NCBI RefSeq assembly: GCF_000092865.1
Contig: NC_014151.1
Coordinates: forward strand, 4,059,180 to 4,123,179
From: Cellulomonas flavigena DSM 20109
GTDB lineage: Bacteria; Actinomycetota; Actinomycetes; Actinomycetales; Cellulomonadaceae
Direction: 5' to 3'
Length of the DNA: 64,000 nucleotides
This document shows, piece by piece, positions 33,486-42,909 of the stretch (position 1 is its first letter; each line of letters begins with the position of its first letter). The notes below the pieces were generated by a model that saw nothing but the letters and a program-made list of their open reading frames with translations, ran no database searches and had not been told where the DNA came from. A program made the translations under genes and the position numbers.

Positions 33486-34042
33486 CGCTCCACCTCCGTC
33501 GTGGCGCCACCCCGGGGGTGGACGGGCAGGGTCTCGTGGTCGGCGTCCGTGACGCCGCCGAGGAGGGCGTCGAGACGTGCGACGCCGTCGGCCGTGTAGC
33601 GCTTGACGGCGCCGTCGCTGATGCCGAGGAGGCCCGCGGTCTCCCGCACGCTGAGGTCCTCGAGGTGCCGCAGCACCACGCACGCGCGCTCCCGCGCGGT
33701 CAGGCCCGCGAGCGCGCGCAGCACGTCGGTGGGCAGGTGGTGCCCCTCGACGCCCGGCACGGTCGACGGTGCGAACGACGCCACGCGCCCCACGGCGGTG
33801 CGCTCGCGCCCGCGCCGGCGGGCGACGTCGATGCTGCGGGTCGCGACCGCTCGGCGGACGTACTGCTCGGCCTCCGCCAGCGTCGAGAACCGCGCCCGGC
33901 TGGAGAACGTCGCCATGAGCGCGTCCTGCAGCAGGTCCTGCGCGTCCTCGCGCGACCCGCACACGAGGGCGGCCCAGCCGACGAGCGTGCTGTACCTCTC
34001 GTGCACGAGCTGCTCGAGCAGCCTCTCCCACGGTCTCGCCAC
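33482..34042 (-). CDS. ECF sigma factor, SigE-like family (copy 1)
   Basis: 186 residues from the GTG at 34042. Region 2 (LVHERYSTLVGWAALVCGSR, then EDAQDLLQDALMATF) and region 4 (LTARERACVVLRHLEDLSVR, then ETAGLLGISDGAVKRYTADG) are clear. A member of the Streptomyces-type SigE family by sequence style. Overlaps the propeller gene by four bases. It would direct RNA polymerase to a specific set of promoters on an external signal. Confidence 0.88.
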   Translation of the reverse strand: MARPWERLLEQLVHERYSTLVGWAALVCGSREDAQDLLQDALMATFSSRARFSTLAEAEQYVRRAVATRSIDVARRRGRERTAVGRVASFAPSTVPGVEGHHLPTDVLRALAGLTARERACVVLRHLEDLSVRETAGLLGISDGAVKRYTADGVARLDALLGGVTDADHETLPVHPRGGATTEVER

Positions 34043-34176
34043 GTGCGTTCCTCTCGTCCGGCTGTCGAGGAGGAGAACGCACGGGGGTCCGGTTCGGTTG
34101 GGTTCGTCCCTCCCGGCCCCCGTGCGCCCGCCTCCGCCGCCGCCACGGGACGGTCGTGGGTCCGTCGCGGCCGGTG

Positions 34177-35586
34177 TCAGCCGCGTTCGACCACCCAGAC
34201 GGGCGCCAGCCCGAGCTCGTCGCCGACCACGGGCCCCACGAGGCGGGCCGCGCCGGTCGCCTCGTCCACGAGCCACCACTGGTCGCCCACCCACTCGTAG
34301 CACTGCGCTCCCGTGCGCAGCAGCAGGCCTGTGCTCGCGGCGTGGACCTCGCACACGTCGCCGCCGAGGTCCTGCGCCGGTACCACCGGGCGCACGTCGC
34401 CCCCGTCCCAGAGGTAGGCACCGCCGACGCAGACGTCGTAGCAGCTGTCGGGCGTGCTGGACAGCTGCGGGTACGCCGTCGTGACGAGGACACCGTCGCG
34501 GACGTGCGCGCCGGCCGCCGGGACCACGCCGTCGGCGCGCAGCGTGGTCAGCGTCTGCGCGGGACCACCCGTCGCGTCGAGGCGGACGACCTGGCCGTCG
34601 TGCTCGTCGTAGTTCCAGCGCTCCTCGAGCGGCTCGGGCGGTGTGTCGACGCACGCGGCCATGACCCCGGTCGCGTCGATCCAGTCGACGATGTCGCACG
34701 ACTGGCCCGCGGGGGACGGCACGGCGGTGTGCCGGCCCGTCGCGACGTCGAGGGCCTCGATCGGCTCCCCGGACGGGCGGCCCAGGATCGTGCGGCCGTC
34801 GGGCGAGACGACGGCGCGGTCGAGGCGCGTCGGCACGCTGCGCACCGGACCGTCCGGGGGCAGGACGTACAGCGTGCCCTGCGACCCCTGGAGCCCTTGC
34901 GCGAGCCACAGCTCGTCGGCGCCGGCCGTGCCGAGCCACTCCGCCCCGTCGGGCACGCGGTCGTCGTACGTCAGCCCGCCCGTCGTCAGGTCGACCGTCA
35001 CGAGCCGTCCCCCCGCGCCGTCGTGGTTGATCTCGAGCCGGGCCGTCCCCGGGGTGTCCCACCGCAGGAGCCGCGTGTACCCGCCCAGGTCGGCGAGGTG
35101 GTACAGCTCACCGGTCGGTGCGGACAGCACGAGCGCGTTCCGCTGCCCGTCGCCGGGCAGCGGCTCGTAGAGCGTCGACGTGTACAGCGTGAGGAACCAC
35201 CCCGGCCCCGTCTGCTCCAGGAGCCCCTCGGGCGGTTCGTACATCGGCGGCATGCCCGGCAGCGTGACGGGCACCAGCGGTGCGGCCGGCGCGCTCGCGA
35301 CCGCCGACGGCTCGGGCGTCGGGGACGGCGTGGCGCTCACCGTGGGGGTCGGCGGGTCCGCCGGCTCCGGCGTCGTGCGGTCCTGCAGGCCGAACCACCC
35401 GCCGACGCCCAGGACGCCGACGGCCGCGGCGGCGACGGCCGCCCAGGAGACGGTCCGCCCCCGGCGCACGCGGGCGACGCGGGCGTGCAGGCCGGCCAGG
35501 GTCGCGGGGTCGGGCTGCAGGTCGCGCTCGTGGTGCTCCTGGACGTGCAGCGCACGCTCGAGGCGTGCGGTCAGGTCATCGGTCAC
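34177..35586 (-). CDS. Membrane-anchored beta-propeller-like protein, partner of an ECF sigma factor (copy 2)
   Basis: About 469 residues from the GTG at 35586, overlapping the upstream sigma gene by 11 bases. N-terminal cytoplasmic segment of about 45 residues, one membrane helix (SWAAVAAAAVGVLGVGGWFG), Pro/Ser/Thr linker, then a multi-blade outer domain with paired Cys (CDIVDW, CVDTP, CYDVC, CEVHA, CYEW), probably disulfide bonded. Paralogue of 32133-33485 and 39332-40615. Confidence 0.7.
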   Translation of the reverse strand: MTDDLTARLERALHVQEHHERDLQPDPATLAGLHARVARVRRGRTVSWAAVAAAAVGVLGVGGWFGLQDRTTPEPADPPTPTVSATPSPTPEPSAVASAPAAPLVPVTLPGMPPMYEPPEGLLEQTGPGWFLTLYTSTLYEPLPGDGQRNALVLSAPTGELYHLADLGGYTRLLRWDTPGTARLEINHDGAGGRLVTVDLTTGGLTYDDRVPDGAEWLGTAGADELWLAQGLQGSQGTLYVLPPDGPVRSVPTRLDRAVVSPDGRTILGRPSGEPIEALDVATGRHTAVPSPAGQSCDIVDWIDATGVMAACVDTPPEPLEERWNYDEHDGQVVRLDATGGPAQTLTTLRADGVVPAAGAHVRDGVLVTTAYPQLSSTPDSCYDVCVGGAYLWDGGDVRPVVPAQDLGGDVCEVHAASTGLLLRTGAQCYEWVGDQWWLVDEATGAARLVGPVVGDELGLAPVWVVERG

Positions 35587-36133
35587 GGCGCACCTCCTGT
35601 CGGTCGACAAGGGTCACGGGAAGGGACTCGCCGCGTGTCGACGAGGTGGTGCCCAGCAGGGCGTTGAGGGTGGCGACACCGTCGGACACGTAGCGCTTGA
35701 CCGCGCCCTCGCTGATGCCCAGGAGCGTCGCGGTGTCCTTCACCGACACGTCGTCCAGATGCCGGAGCACCACGCAGGCCCGCTGCTGCGCCGACAACCG
35801 GGACAGGGCTGCGGCCACGTCGGCGTCGAGCAGGTCCGAGCGCAGCTCGGTGGTGTCGGGCGTCGCGTGCGCCAGGCGCACCAGGCCCGCCCGCTCCCGG
35901 CCGCCGCGGCGGGCCTGGTCGTAGAACCGCGACGCGACGGCCCGGCGCACGTACGACTCGGCCTGCGGCACCGAGCCGAACGTCGCGCGTGCCCCGAACG
36001 TCGCCACCAGCGCGTCGTGCACCAGGTCCTGCGCCGCCGCCCGGTCGCCGCACAGCACGGTCGCGTACGCGACGAGCCCGCCGTACCGCTCGTGCACCAA
36101 CCGGTCCAGCACCGGCGCCCAGCCCCGGCTCAC
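35576..36133 (-). CDS. ECF sigma factor, SigE-like family (copy 2)
   Basis: 185 residues from the GTG at 36133. Region 2: LVHERYGGLVAYATVLCGDR, then AAAQDLVHDALVATFG. Region 4: LSAQQRACVVLRHLDDVSVK, then DTATLLGISEGAVKRYVSDG. Close to copies 1 and 3. Divergent from the MFS gene at 36303, with the promoter region between. Its stop overlaps the start of its propeller partner. Confidence 0.88.
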   Translation of the reverse strand: MSRGWAPVLDRLVHERYGGLVAYATVLCGDRAAAQDLVHDALVATFGARATFGSVPQAESYVRRAVASRFYDQARRGGRERAGLVRLAHATPDTTELRSDLLDADVAAALSRLSAQQRACVVLRHLDDVSVKDTATLLGISEGAVKRYVSDGVATLNALLGTTSSTRGESLPVTLVDRQEVRRDR

Positions 36134-36302
36134 GTCGTCCCTGCCATGGTCCTCGCCCTCTCGACCCGTCCCTGTCACCGCTACAACGACCGCACGTGCG
36201 CCCGGGGTTGCGGGCAGGTCCCAGGATCCCCCGGGTGGGCGACGCGGGGCCGTGCGCGCGCGACGGGGAGCCGGGGACGGGGCCGGGACGTAACCTGAGC
36301 GC

Positions 36303-37616
36303 GTGCAGGTGATCTCCGACCTCCGGGCCCTGTGGCCCCTCACCGGGTTCCGGCGGCTCTTCGCCGTGCGCCTGGTGAGCCAGGCGTCGGACGGGATGTT
36401 CCAGGTCGGCCTCGCCACGCTGTTCTTCTTCTCCCCGGAGAACGCCTCCACCGCCACCGGTGTCGCCGCCGCGTTCGCGGTGCTGCTGCTGCCGTTCACG
36501 GTCGTCGGGCCGTGGGCCGGGGTGCTGCTCGACCGGTGGCGCCGGCGCCAGGTGCTGCTGTACGGCAACCTCGTGCGGGTCGCGCTGACCGTCGTCATCG
36601 CGGCGGTCATGCTGACGAGCGGTGTGGGCCCGGCGGTGTACGTGCTGGCGCTCGCCGCCCTGTCCGTCAACCGGTTCCTCCTCGCGGCGCTGTCCGCGTC
36701 GCTGCCCAGGGTCGTCGACGGACCCCTGCTGCTCACGGCCAACTCCCTGACCCCCACGCTCGGTGCGGCGTCCGCTGGTGTCGGCGGTGCCCTGGGGTTC
36801 GCGCTCGGCCTGCTGCTGCCGGCGGGCAGGGTGCGCGACGCGGTGTCGCTCCTGGTCGCCGCCGCGGTGATGGCGTGCGCGTCCGCCCTGGCGACGCGCC
36901 TCGCACCCGACCAGCTCGGCCCCGACGAGCGCACCCCCACGTCGCGCGTGCGCGCTGCGCTGGGCGAGCTCGCGCGCGGCCTCGTCGCCGGTGCCCGCTA
37001 CCTCGTCGCCCGCCGCACGCCCGCGTACGCGCTGGGCATCATGGCGCTGCACCGGTTCTGCTACGGCGCGGTGTTCATCGCGAGCATCCTCATCTCCCGC
37101 AACCTGCTGTCCGACCCCGCGGACGTCGAGGCGGGCCTGGCGACGTTCGGTTCCGTCCTGGCCGCGAGCGCCGTGGGGTTCGCCCTCGCCGTGGTGCTCA
37201 CGCCCGTGCTGAGCCCGCGCGTCGGGCCGCACGTGTGGGTGGTGCTGTGCCTGCTGCTGGCGGTGGTGAGCCAGCTCGTCCTCGTCGTGACCGTGTCGTT
37301 GCCGGCGCTGCTCGGTGCGGGCGCCGCGCTGGGCCTGGCCGCGCAGGGCGCGAAGATCGCGGTCGACACGATCGTGCAGCGGGACACGGCCGACGCGTAC
37401 CGCGGTCGCGCGTTCTCGCTGTACGACGTCCTGTACAACGCGGCGTTCGTCGGTGCGGCGGCGCTGGCGGCCGTCGCGCTGCCGGACACCGGGTGGTCGC
37501 CCGCACTGTTCGCCGCGCTGGCCGTGGTGTACCTCGCCGGGGCGCTGGCGTTCGCACGTGGTCCCCGCACGCCCGTACCGCTGGCCGCGCCGCCGGTGGT
37601 CGGGGTCGACGCATGA
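36303..37616 (+). CDS. Major facilitator superfamily transporter
   Basis: 437 residues from a GTG, with 11-12 membrane helices. Family features: an early SQASDGMFQVGLATL and the loop WAGVLLDRWRRRQVLLYGN (motif A type). Substrate unknown; the protein resembles drug/sugar exporters of actinobacteria. Its stop overlaps the start of the LOV-phosphatase gene (ATGA), so the two are made together. Confidence 0.85.
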   Translation: MQVISDLRALWPLTGFRRLFAVRLVSQASDGMFQVGLATLFFFSPENASTATGVAAAFAVLLLPFTVVGPWAGVLLDRWRRRQVLLYGNLVRVALTVVIAAVMLTSGVGPAVYVLALAALSVNRFLLAALSASLPRVVDGPLLLTANSLTPTLGAASAGVGGALGFALGLLLPAGRVRDAVSLLVAAAVMACASALATRLAPDQLGPDERTPTSRVRAALGELARGLVAGARYLVARRTPAYALGIMALHRFCYGAVFIASILISRNLLSDPADVEAGLATFGSVLAASAVGFALAVVLTPVLSPRVGPHVWVVLCLLLAVVSQLVLVVTVSLPALLGAGAALGLAAQGAKIAVDTIVQRDTADAYRGRAFSLYDVLYNAAFVGAAALAAVALPDTGWSPALFAALAVVYLAGALAFARGPRTPVPLAAPPVVGVDA

Positions 37617-39325
37617 CGGACACGGCCCATGTCCCGGGCGAGGCCCCGCCGGACGACCTGCTGACCGACGAGCTCGCGCGCGCGATCCTCCAGGCGGCAC
37701 CGCTGCCGATGACGGTGTCGGACCCCCGCGTGCCGGGCGACCCGGTGGTGTGGGTGAACGCCGCGTTCACGCGCCTGACGGGGTACACGGCCGAGGAGGT
37801 CCGTGGCCGCAACTGCCGGTTCCTGCAGTGCGCCGACACCGACCCCGAGGCCATCCACCGGCTGCGGACCGCGCTCGCGCACGGTGACGACGTCCAGGTG
37901 GTGCTGCTCAACGTCCGCAAGGACGGGTCGCCGTTCTGGAACCAGCTCGCGATCACGCAGCTGCGGGACGCGACCGGTCAGGTGGTGCACCGGGTGGGGG
38001 TGCAGGTCGACGTCACGGCGGAGGCGGACGGCGAGGCGGCGCGCACGCTCGAGCTGTCCCTCATGCACCGCACCGCGGACCGCCTCGAGCTGCTCGCCCG
38101 CATGGGCGAGGAGCTGTCGGGGCACCTGGAGTTCGACGACGCCGTCGACTCGCTGGCCGACCTGGTGGTGCCGCGCCTGGCGACGTGGGGCTTCGTCGCG
38201 ATGACGTCGGAGACGGGGAGCCTGGAGCGTGTGCACGTCGTCGCGTCGGACCCCACGCACGCCGGGGTCGCGCACGCGCTGGGCACGCAGGGCCTCACGT
38301 GGCTGACCCGCTCGCCGCGCGTCGCGCAGACGCTCGCGGCGGGCGCGAACCACGTGCCCATGCCGATGCCCGTCGACGTCGCGTCGCTACCGGGACGTAC
38401 GACGCCCTCCGAGCTGCGCCTGCTCGAGACGCTCGGCCTGGGCAGCGCCCTGCTCGTGCCGCTGGCGGGCCGCGACCGCGTCCTGGGCGTGCTGTGCCTG
38501 GTGCACCGCGAGCAGGACGGGTTCGACCGCGAGACCGTCGTCACCGCGGCCCACCTGGGCCGCCGTGCGGGCGTCCTGCTGGAGAACGTGCGGCTCTACC
38601 TGGCGGAGCGTGACGCGGCGCTGACGCTGCAGCACAGCCTGCTGCCGGTGCTGGGCGACGTGGGCGGGCTCGACGTGGCCGCGTCGTACCTGCCGTCGGG
38701 GCGCCGTGCCGAGGTCGGTGGGGACTGGTTCGACGCGTTCGTGCTGCCCGACGGCGCCGTGAGCCTGGCCGTCGGAGACGTGGTGGGGCACGACCTGCGC
38801 GCCGCGGCGTCCATGGGCCAGCTCCGCTCGCTGCTGCGTGCGTCGGTGTGGCGCGGCGACCGCCCGGGCGAGGCGCTGGAGCGGCTGGACGGCCTGGTCC
38901 GGGCGCTCGACGTGGCCGACGTGGCGACGTGCCTGCTCGTGCACTGGGAGCGCACCGGTGCGGGGGCGCACCTCACGTGGGCGAGCGCCGGCCACCCGCC
39001 CGCGCTCGTGCGGCTGCCCGGCGGCGAGGTCCACGGCCTCGAGGGCGGGCGCAGCACCCCGGTGGGTCTGCCTCCTGTGCGCCCGGGCACCGTGCCGGAG
39101 GGGTCGGCCGACGTGCCGCACGGTGCGGTCGTCGTCCTGTACTCCGACGGGCTCGTCGAGCGGCGCGACCGCGGCCTGCGCGAGGGCATCGCCGCGCTGT
39201 CCGCCGCGCTCACCGGCGTCCCGGACGACGCGAGCGCGTCGCAGGTGTGCGACGCGCTCACCGCCGCGCTCGTCGCCGAGGATCAGGAGGACGACGTGTG
39301 CCTGCTGGTGGTGCGGGTCGGCTGA
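37613..39325 (+). CDS. LOV-GAF-PP2C (SpoIIE-type) photoreceptor phosphatase
   Basis: 570 residues. A PAS/LOV domain at about 25-140 carries the photoactive Cys motif GRNCRFLQC (Cys 68) and the FMN-contact stretch LLNVRKDGSPFWNQL, so blue light should form a flavin-Cys adduct. A GAF-like domain follows (about 150-335). The C-terminal domain is a SpoIIE-type PP2C phosphatase with metal-binding acids in GGDWFDA (about 371), GDVVGHD and YSDGLVERRD. No kinase domain is present. Such proteins dephosphorylate an anti-anti-sigma factor; none is seen in the window. Start overlaps the MFS gene. Confidence 0.9.
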   Translation: MTDTAHVPGEAPPDDLLTDELARAILQAAPLPMTVSDPRVPGDPVVWVNAAFTRLTGYTAEEVRGRNCRFLQCADTDPEAIHRLRTALAHGDDVQVVLLNVRKDGSPFWNQLAITQLRDATGQVVHRVGVQVDVTAEADGEAARTLELSLMHRTADRLELLARMGEELSGHLEFDDAVDSLADLVVPRLATWGFVAMTSETGSLERVHVVASDPTHAGVAHALGTQGLTWLTRSPRVAQTLAAGANHVPMPMPVDVASLPGRTTPSELRLLETLGLGSALLVPLAGRDRVLGVLCLVHREQDGFDRETVVTAAHLGRRAGVLLENVRLYLAERDAALTLQHSLLPVLGDVGGLDVAASYLPSGRRAEVGGDWFDAFVLPDGAVSLAVGDVVGHDLRAAASMGQLRSLLRASVWRGDRPGEALERLDGLVRALDVADVATCLLVHWERTGAGAHLTWASAGHPPALVRLPGGEVHGLEGGRSTPVGLPPVRPGTVPEGSADVPHGAVVVLYSDGLVERRDRGLREGIAALSAALTGVPDDASASQVCDALTAALVAEDQEDDVCLLVVRVG

Positions 39326-39331
39326 AGCGCC

Positions 39332-40615
39332 TCAGCGCCAGGTCGTCAGGGCGACGAGCCCGAGGGGTCCGTCCGGTGCCTCGTGGACCGGGAGGAGCTC
39401 GTCGACGCGGCCCGTCGCGAGGTCCAGCGCCCACACCCCCGAGGGTGTGAGGTCCGTGGGGCACCCGAGCGGACCGGCGACGACGAGGCGCCCTCCCGCG
39501 GGGACGAGCCCCCGGTGGAGGAGGTCTCCCGCCGGCACCGTCGGCAACGTCACTCCCGCGAGGTCCGCACCGAACCGCCCGAACCCGGTCCCGCACACGC
39601 GCGCGACCTCGGCCTCGTCCACGTCGCGCCCGACGACGTCGACGGCCGCCGCCACGCTGCCGTCGCCGAGGGGGACCCCCGAGTCCCGGAGCGGGAGGAC
39701 GTCGCCGGTGAACAGCGCGCGCCGGGTCGTCTCCCCCGTCACGGTGTCGAGCAGCACGAGCGCAGGACCGTCGGCCTCGGAGGGCACGAGCGTGCGTTGC
39801 GCACGGTCGAGGCATGTCAGGAGCAGGTGCGTCGCGTCCGACCAGCCGGCCGCGTCGCACCACCGGGTGGGCAGTGGCAGCTCGCGCTCGTCGGCGCCGA
39901 CCACGAGGGTCACGACGCCGTTCTCGACGACGGCGACCGTGGTGCCGTCCGGCGACGTCGGGAGCAGGCCGTCCGTCGACGGTTCCCTCGGCGTCGCCTC
40001 ACCCGTCAGGAGGTCGACGTCGTACGTCTGGCTGTCGCCTCCCCCCTCGGCGGTGCTCACGCCCACCCTCCCCGTGGCGCGGTCCCACGGACCGAGGCTC
40101 ACCGTGTTGTCGGGCGCCCGCGCCACGTGGCGCCGCTCGCCGTCCGGGCCGACCAGCAGCAGGTGGACCTCCCGCGGCCCCGCGTCGCTGTCCAGGGCGG
40201 CGATCGAGCCCGGCGTCCACAGCACCAGGACGCTCCCGACGGGTGCGGCGCGCAGCTCCTCGGCGGTGGCGGGCTGCAACGGGGGCAGGCCGCCGATCTC
40301 GACGGACGCCACGCCCGGTGCCGTGGCGGGCGTCGGGCTCGCCGCAGCCGTGGTCGGCACGGTCGGCGACGCCGTGGGCGTGGGCCACGCGGGCTCGACG
40401 GCCTCACGAGGCACCCACAGCAGCGCGCCCCCGGCGAGCACGACGGCCACGGACGCGGCCGCCGCCACGAACGCCGTGCGGCGCCGGCGCGCGGCCCGCA
40501 CCGCGGTGCGCAGGCTCGCCACGTGCGCGCCCGTCGCCGTGGCCGCGAGGGTCGCCTCGTGCCGCGCCTCGGCGGCCAGCAGCACGTCGGTCAGGTCCGG
40601 TGTCCGCTCAGCCAC
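39332..40615 (-). CDS. Membrane-anchored beta-propeller-like protein, partner of an ECF sigma factor (copy 3)
   Basis: 427 residues from the GTG at 40615. N-terminal cytoplasmic part of about 45 residues ending in RAARRRRT, one membrane helix (AFVAAAASVAVVLAGGALLW), a Pro/Thr/Ala linker and an outer domain of propeller-like blades. The start lies within GTGGCTGA, overlapping the sigma stop by 8 bases. It converges with the LOV-phosphatase gene (6 bases between stops). Confidence 0.7.
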   Translation of the reverse strand: MAERTPDLTDVLLAAEARHEATLAATATGAHVASLRTAVRAARRRRTAFVAAAASVAVVLAGGALLWVPREAVEPAWPTPTASPTVPTTAAASPTPATAPGVASVEIGGLPPLQPATAEELRAAPVGSVLVLWTPGSIAALDSDAGPREVHLLLVGPDGERRHVARAPDNTVSLGPWDRATGRVGVSTAEGGGDSQTYDVDLLTGEATPREPSTDGLLPTSPDGTTVAVVENGVVTLVVGADERELPLPTRWCDAAGWSDATHLLLTCLDRAQRTLVPSEADGPALVLLDTVTGETTRRALFTGDVLPLRDSGVPLGDGSVAAAVDVVGRDVDEAEVARVCGTGFGRFGADLAGVTLPTVPAGDLLHRGLVPAGGRLVVAGPLGCPTDLTPSGVWALDLATGRVDELLPVHEAPDGPLGLVALTTWR

Positions 40616-41174
40616 GGGACTCCTCCTCGGTCGGCACGAGGCAGACGTGCACGCCCGCCTGCCCGGGCTCGGGCGGTCGTACGCCCAGCAGGGCGCTCAG
40701 CGCGCGGACGCCGTCGGCCGTGTACCGCTTGACGGCCCCGTCGGACAGGCGCAGCAACCGGCCGGTCTCGTGCACCGACAGGTCCTCGAGGTGGCGCAGC
40801 ACGACGCACGCCCGCTCGCGGGGCGACAGCGTCGCGAGCGCCGCGTCGATGTCGTCCGTGAGCGCCGTCGACGCGTCCGCGACGTCGGGGACGGTGTCGA
40901 CGGGCAGCGCCGCGAGCCGGGCCACGCCGACGCGCTCCCGGTCCCGGCGCCGCAGGCCGTCGACGTACCGGGACGCGAGCGCACGCCGGACGTACTGCTC
41001 GGCCGCGGGCACGGAGGTGAACCGCGCGCGTCCCACGAACGTCGCGACGAGCGCCTCCTGCAGGAGGTCCTGCGCCGCGACACGGTCCTGCGTGAGCGTC
41101 CGGGCGCGGGCGAGGAGCGCCGCGTAGCGGTCACGGACGAGCTCGTCGAGCACGTCCTCGGAGCGACGCGTCAT
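40608..41174 (-). CDS. ECF sigma factor, SigE-like family (copy 3)
   Basis: 188 residues from the ATG at 41174. Region 2: LVRDRYAALLARARTLTQDR, then VAAQDLLQEALVATFV. Region 4: LSPRERACVVLRHLEDLSVH, then ETGRLLRLSDGAVKRYTADG. Same pairing with a propeller membrane protein as copies 1 and 2. In M. tuberculosis this neighbourhood has sigM between murJ and trxB; here sigma genes stand on the other side of cca. Confidence 0.88.
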   Translation of the reverse strand: MTRRSEDVLDELVRDRYAALLARARTLTQDRVAAQDLLQEALVATFVGRARFTSVPAAEQYVRRALASRYVDGLRRRDRERVGVARLAALPVDTVPDVADASTALTDDIDAALATLSPRERACVVLRHLEDLSVHETGRLLRLSDGAVKRYTADGVRALSALLGVRPPEPGQAGVHVCLVPTEEESRG

Positions 41175-41243
41175 GCGCGCACCCGGGGCCTGGTGGTGGT
41201 CACGCCCTGAACAACGCTCACGCCGCCGGATCGGTTGGGGTGC

Positions 41244-42767
41244 TCAGGTCCCGCGCCGCGCCCACCACGTCAGCAGCAGCTCACGCGCCCGCTCCTCGCC
41301 CAGCGGGCCGTGCTCCATCCGCTGCTCCAGCAGGTACCGGTACGCCTCCCCCACCTCACGGCCGGGGCGGATGCCGAGGGCCTCCATGATCTGCGTACCG
41401 TCGAGGTCGGGGCGGATCGACGCGAGCTCCTCGGCCTCGCGCAGCGTGGCGATGCGCTGCTCGAGGTCGTCGTACGCGGCCTTGAGGCGGTTGGCCTTGC
41501 GCTGGTTGCGCGTCGTGGAGTCCGAGCGCGTCAGGCGGTGCAGGCGCTCGAGGAGCGGGCCGGCGTCGGTGACGTAGCGGCGCACCGCGGAGTCGGTCCA
41601 CTCCCCGTCGCCGTAGCCGTGGAACCGCAGGTGCAGCTCGGTGAGGCGCGCGACGTCGTGCACCGTGTGCTTGTCGAAGCGCAGGGCCTTGAGGCGCTTG
41701 GCCGCCAGCTTGGCGCCGACGACCTCGTGGTGGTGGAAGCTCACGCCGCCGCCGGGCTCGAAGCGCCGCGTGCGGGGCTTGCCGATGTCGTGCAGGAGCG
41801 CCGCGAGCCGCAGCGTGAGGTCCGGGCCGGGCACGGCGCCGTCAGGGCCGGTCTCGAGCGCGATCGCCTTGTCCAGCACCATGAGCGTGTGCTGGTAGAC
41901 GTCCTTGTGGCGGTGGTGCTCGTCGATCTCCAGGCGCAGCGCCGGCAGCTCGGGCAGGACGTGGTCGGCCAGGCCCGTCTCGACGAGGACCTCCAGGCCC
42001 GCGCGCGGGTGGGGGGACAGCAGCAGCTTGGTGAGCTCGTCGCGCACGCGCTCGGCCGACACGATCTCGATGCGGGAGGCCATCTCGACGATCGCCGCGC
42101 GCGTGTCGTCCTCCAACCGGAACCCGAGCTGGGCGACGAAGCGCGCGGCGCGCATCATGCGCAGCGGGTCGTCGTCGAAGGAACGGCGCGGGTCGATCGG
42201 GGTGCGCAGCACGCCGGCGGCGAGGTCCGCGAGACCGTCGAACGGGTCGACGAAGACCAGGTCGGGCACACGCACCGCCATCGCGTTGACCGTGAAGTCA
42301 CGGCGCGACAGGTCGCCCTCGAGCGTGTCGCCGAACTCGACCAGCGGCTTGCGGGACGTCGGGTCGTACGCGTCCGTGCGGTACGTCGTCACCTCGACGA
42401 CGACGTCCTGCGTCGCACCGCGCCGCCCCGCGAACCGGCGTGCGCCGACCGTGCCGAACTCGCGGCCGATGTCCCAGTGCGCGTCACCCCATGCCGCGAG
42501 CAGCGGCTCCGCCTCGTCGGGCGTGGCGGGCGTCGTCAGGTCCAGGTCGTTGCTGGGACGGCCCAGGAACGCGTCGCGCACGGGACCGCCGACGAGCGCG
42601 AGGTCGAAGCCGGCCTGGCGGAACCGCGTGCCGAGCTCGAGCGCGTCCGGCGCCATGGCCGCGAGCGCCGCGAGCGCGCGGCGGCGCAGCTGCTGGACGG
42701 CCGCGGGATCGGGTGCGGGGTCACGACGCTCGGGGCCGGTGGACGGGTCGGCGGGGATCTCGGGCAC
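41244..42767 (-). CDS. cca: CCA tRNA nucleotidyltransferase
   Basis: 507 residues from the GTG at 42767 (the Arg-rich extension up to 42851 is unlikely). Nucleotidyltransferase motif GGPVRDAFLGRPSNDLDLTT near residues 60-79; RRDFTVNAMA and the arginine motif DPRRSFDDDPLRMMRAARF follow. A C-terminal HD domain (LLHDIGKP) completes it. The enzyme adds or repairs the CCA end of tRNAs. Orthologue of M. tuberculosis pcnA by position; divergent from the NUDIX gene. Confidence 0.93.
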   Translation of the reverse strand: MPEIPADPSTGPERRDPAPDPAAVQQLRRRALAALAAMAPDALELGTRFRQAGFDLALVGGPVRDAFLGRPSNDLDLTTPATPDEAEPLLAAWGDAHWDIGREFGTVGARRFAGRRGATQDVVVEVTTYRTDAYDPTSRKPLVEFGDTLEGDLSRRDFTVNAMAVRVPDLVFVDPFDGLADLAAGVLRTPIDPRRSFDDDPLRMMRAARFVAQLGFRLEDDTRAAIVEMASRIEIVSAERVRDELTKLLLSPHPRAGLEVLVETGLADHVLPELPALRLEIDEHHRHKDVYQHTLMVLDKAIALETGPDGAVPGPDLTLRLAALLHDIGKPRTRRFEPGGGVSFHHHEVVGAKLAAKRLKALRFDKHTVHDVARLTELHLRFHGYGDGEWTDSAVRRYVTDAGPLLERLHRLTRSDSTTRNQRKANRLKAAYDDLEQRIATLREAEELASIRPDLDGTQIMEALGIRPGREVGEAYRYLLEQRMEHGPLGEERARELLLTWWARRGT

Positions 42768-42909
42768 GCGCCCAGCCTGCCAGAGGACGCGCCCGCGCCC
42801 GCGTCGCGTGGCGTGCCGCTGACGTCCGGATGACCGGGATGTGGTGCGCACGTGACCTGGCGGGGGGGGCGGCGCGGAACGCGTCAGGATTCGTCGTTAC
42901 AGTGTCGGC

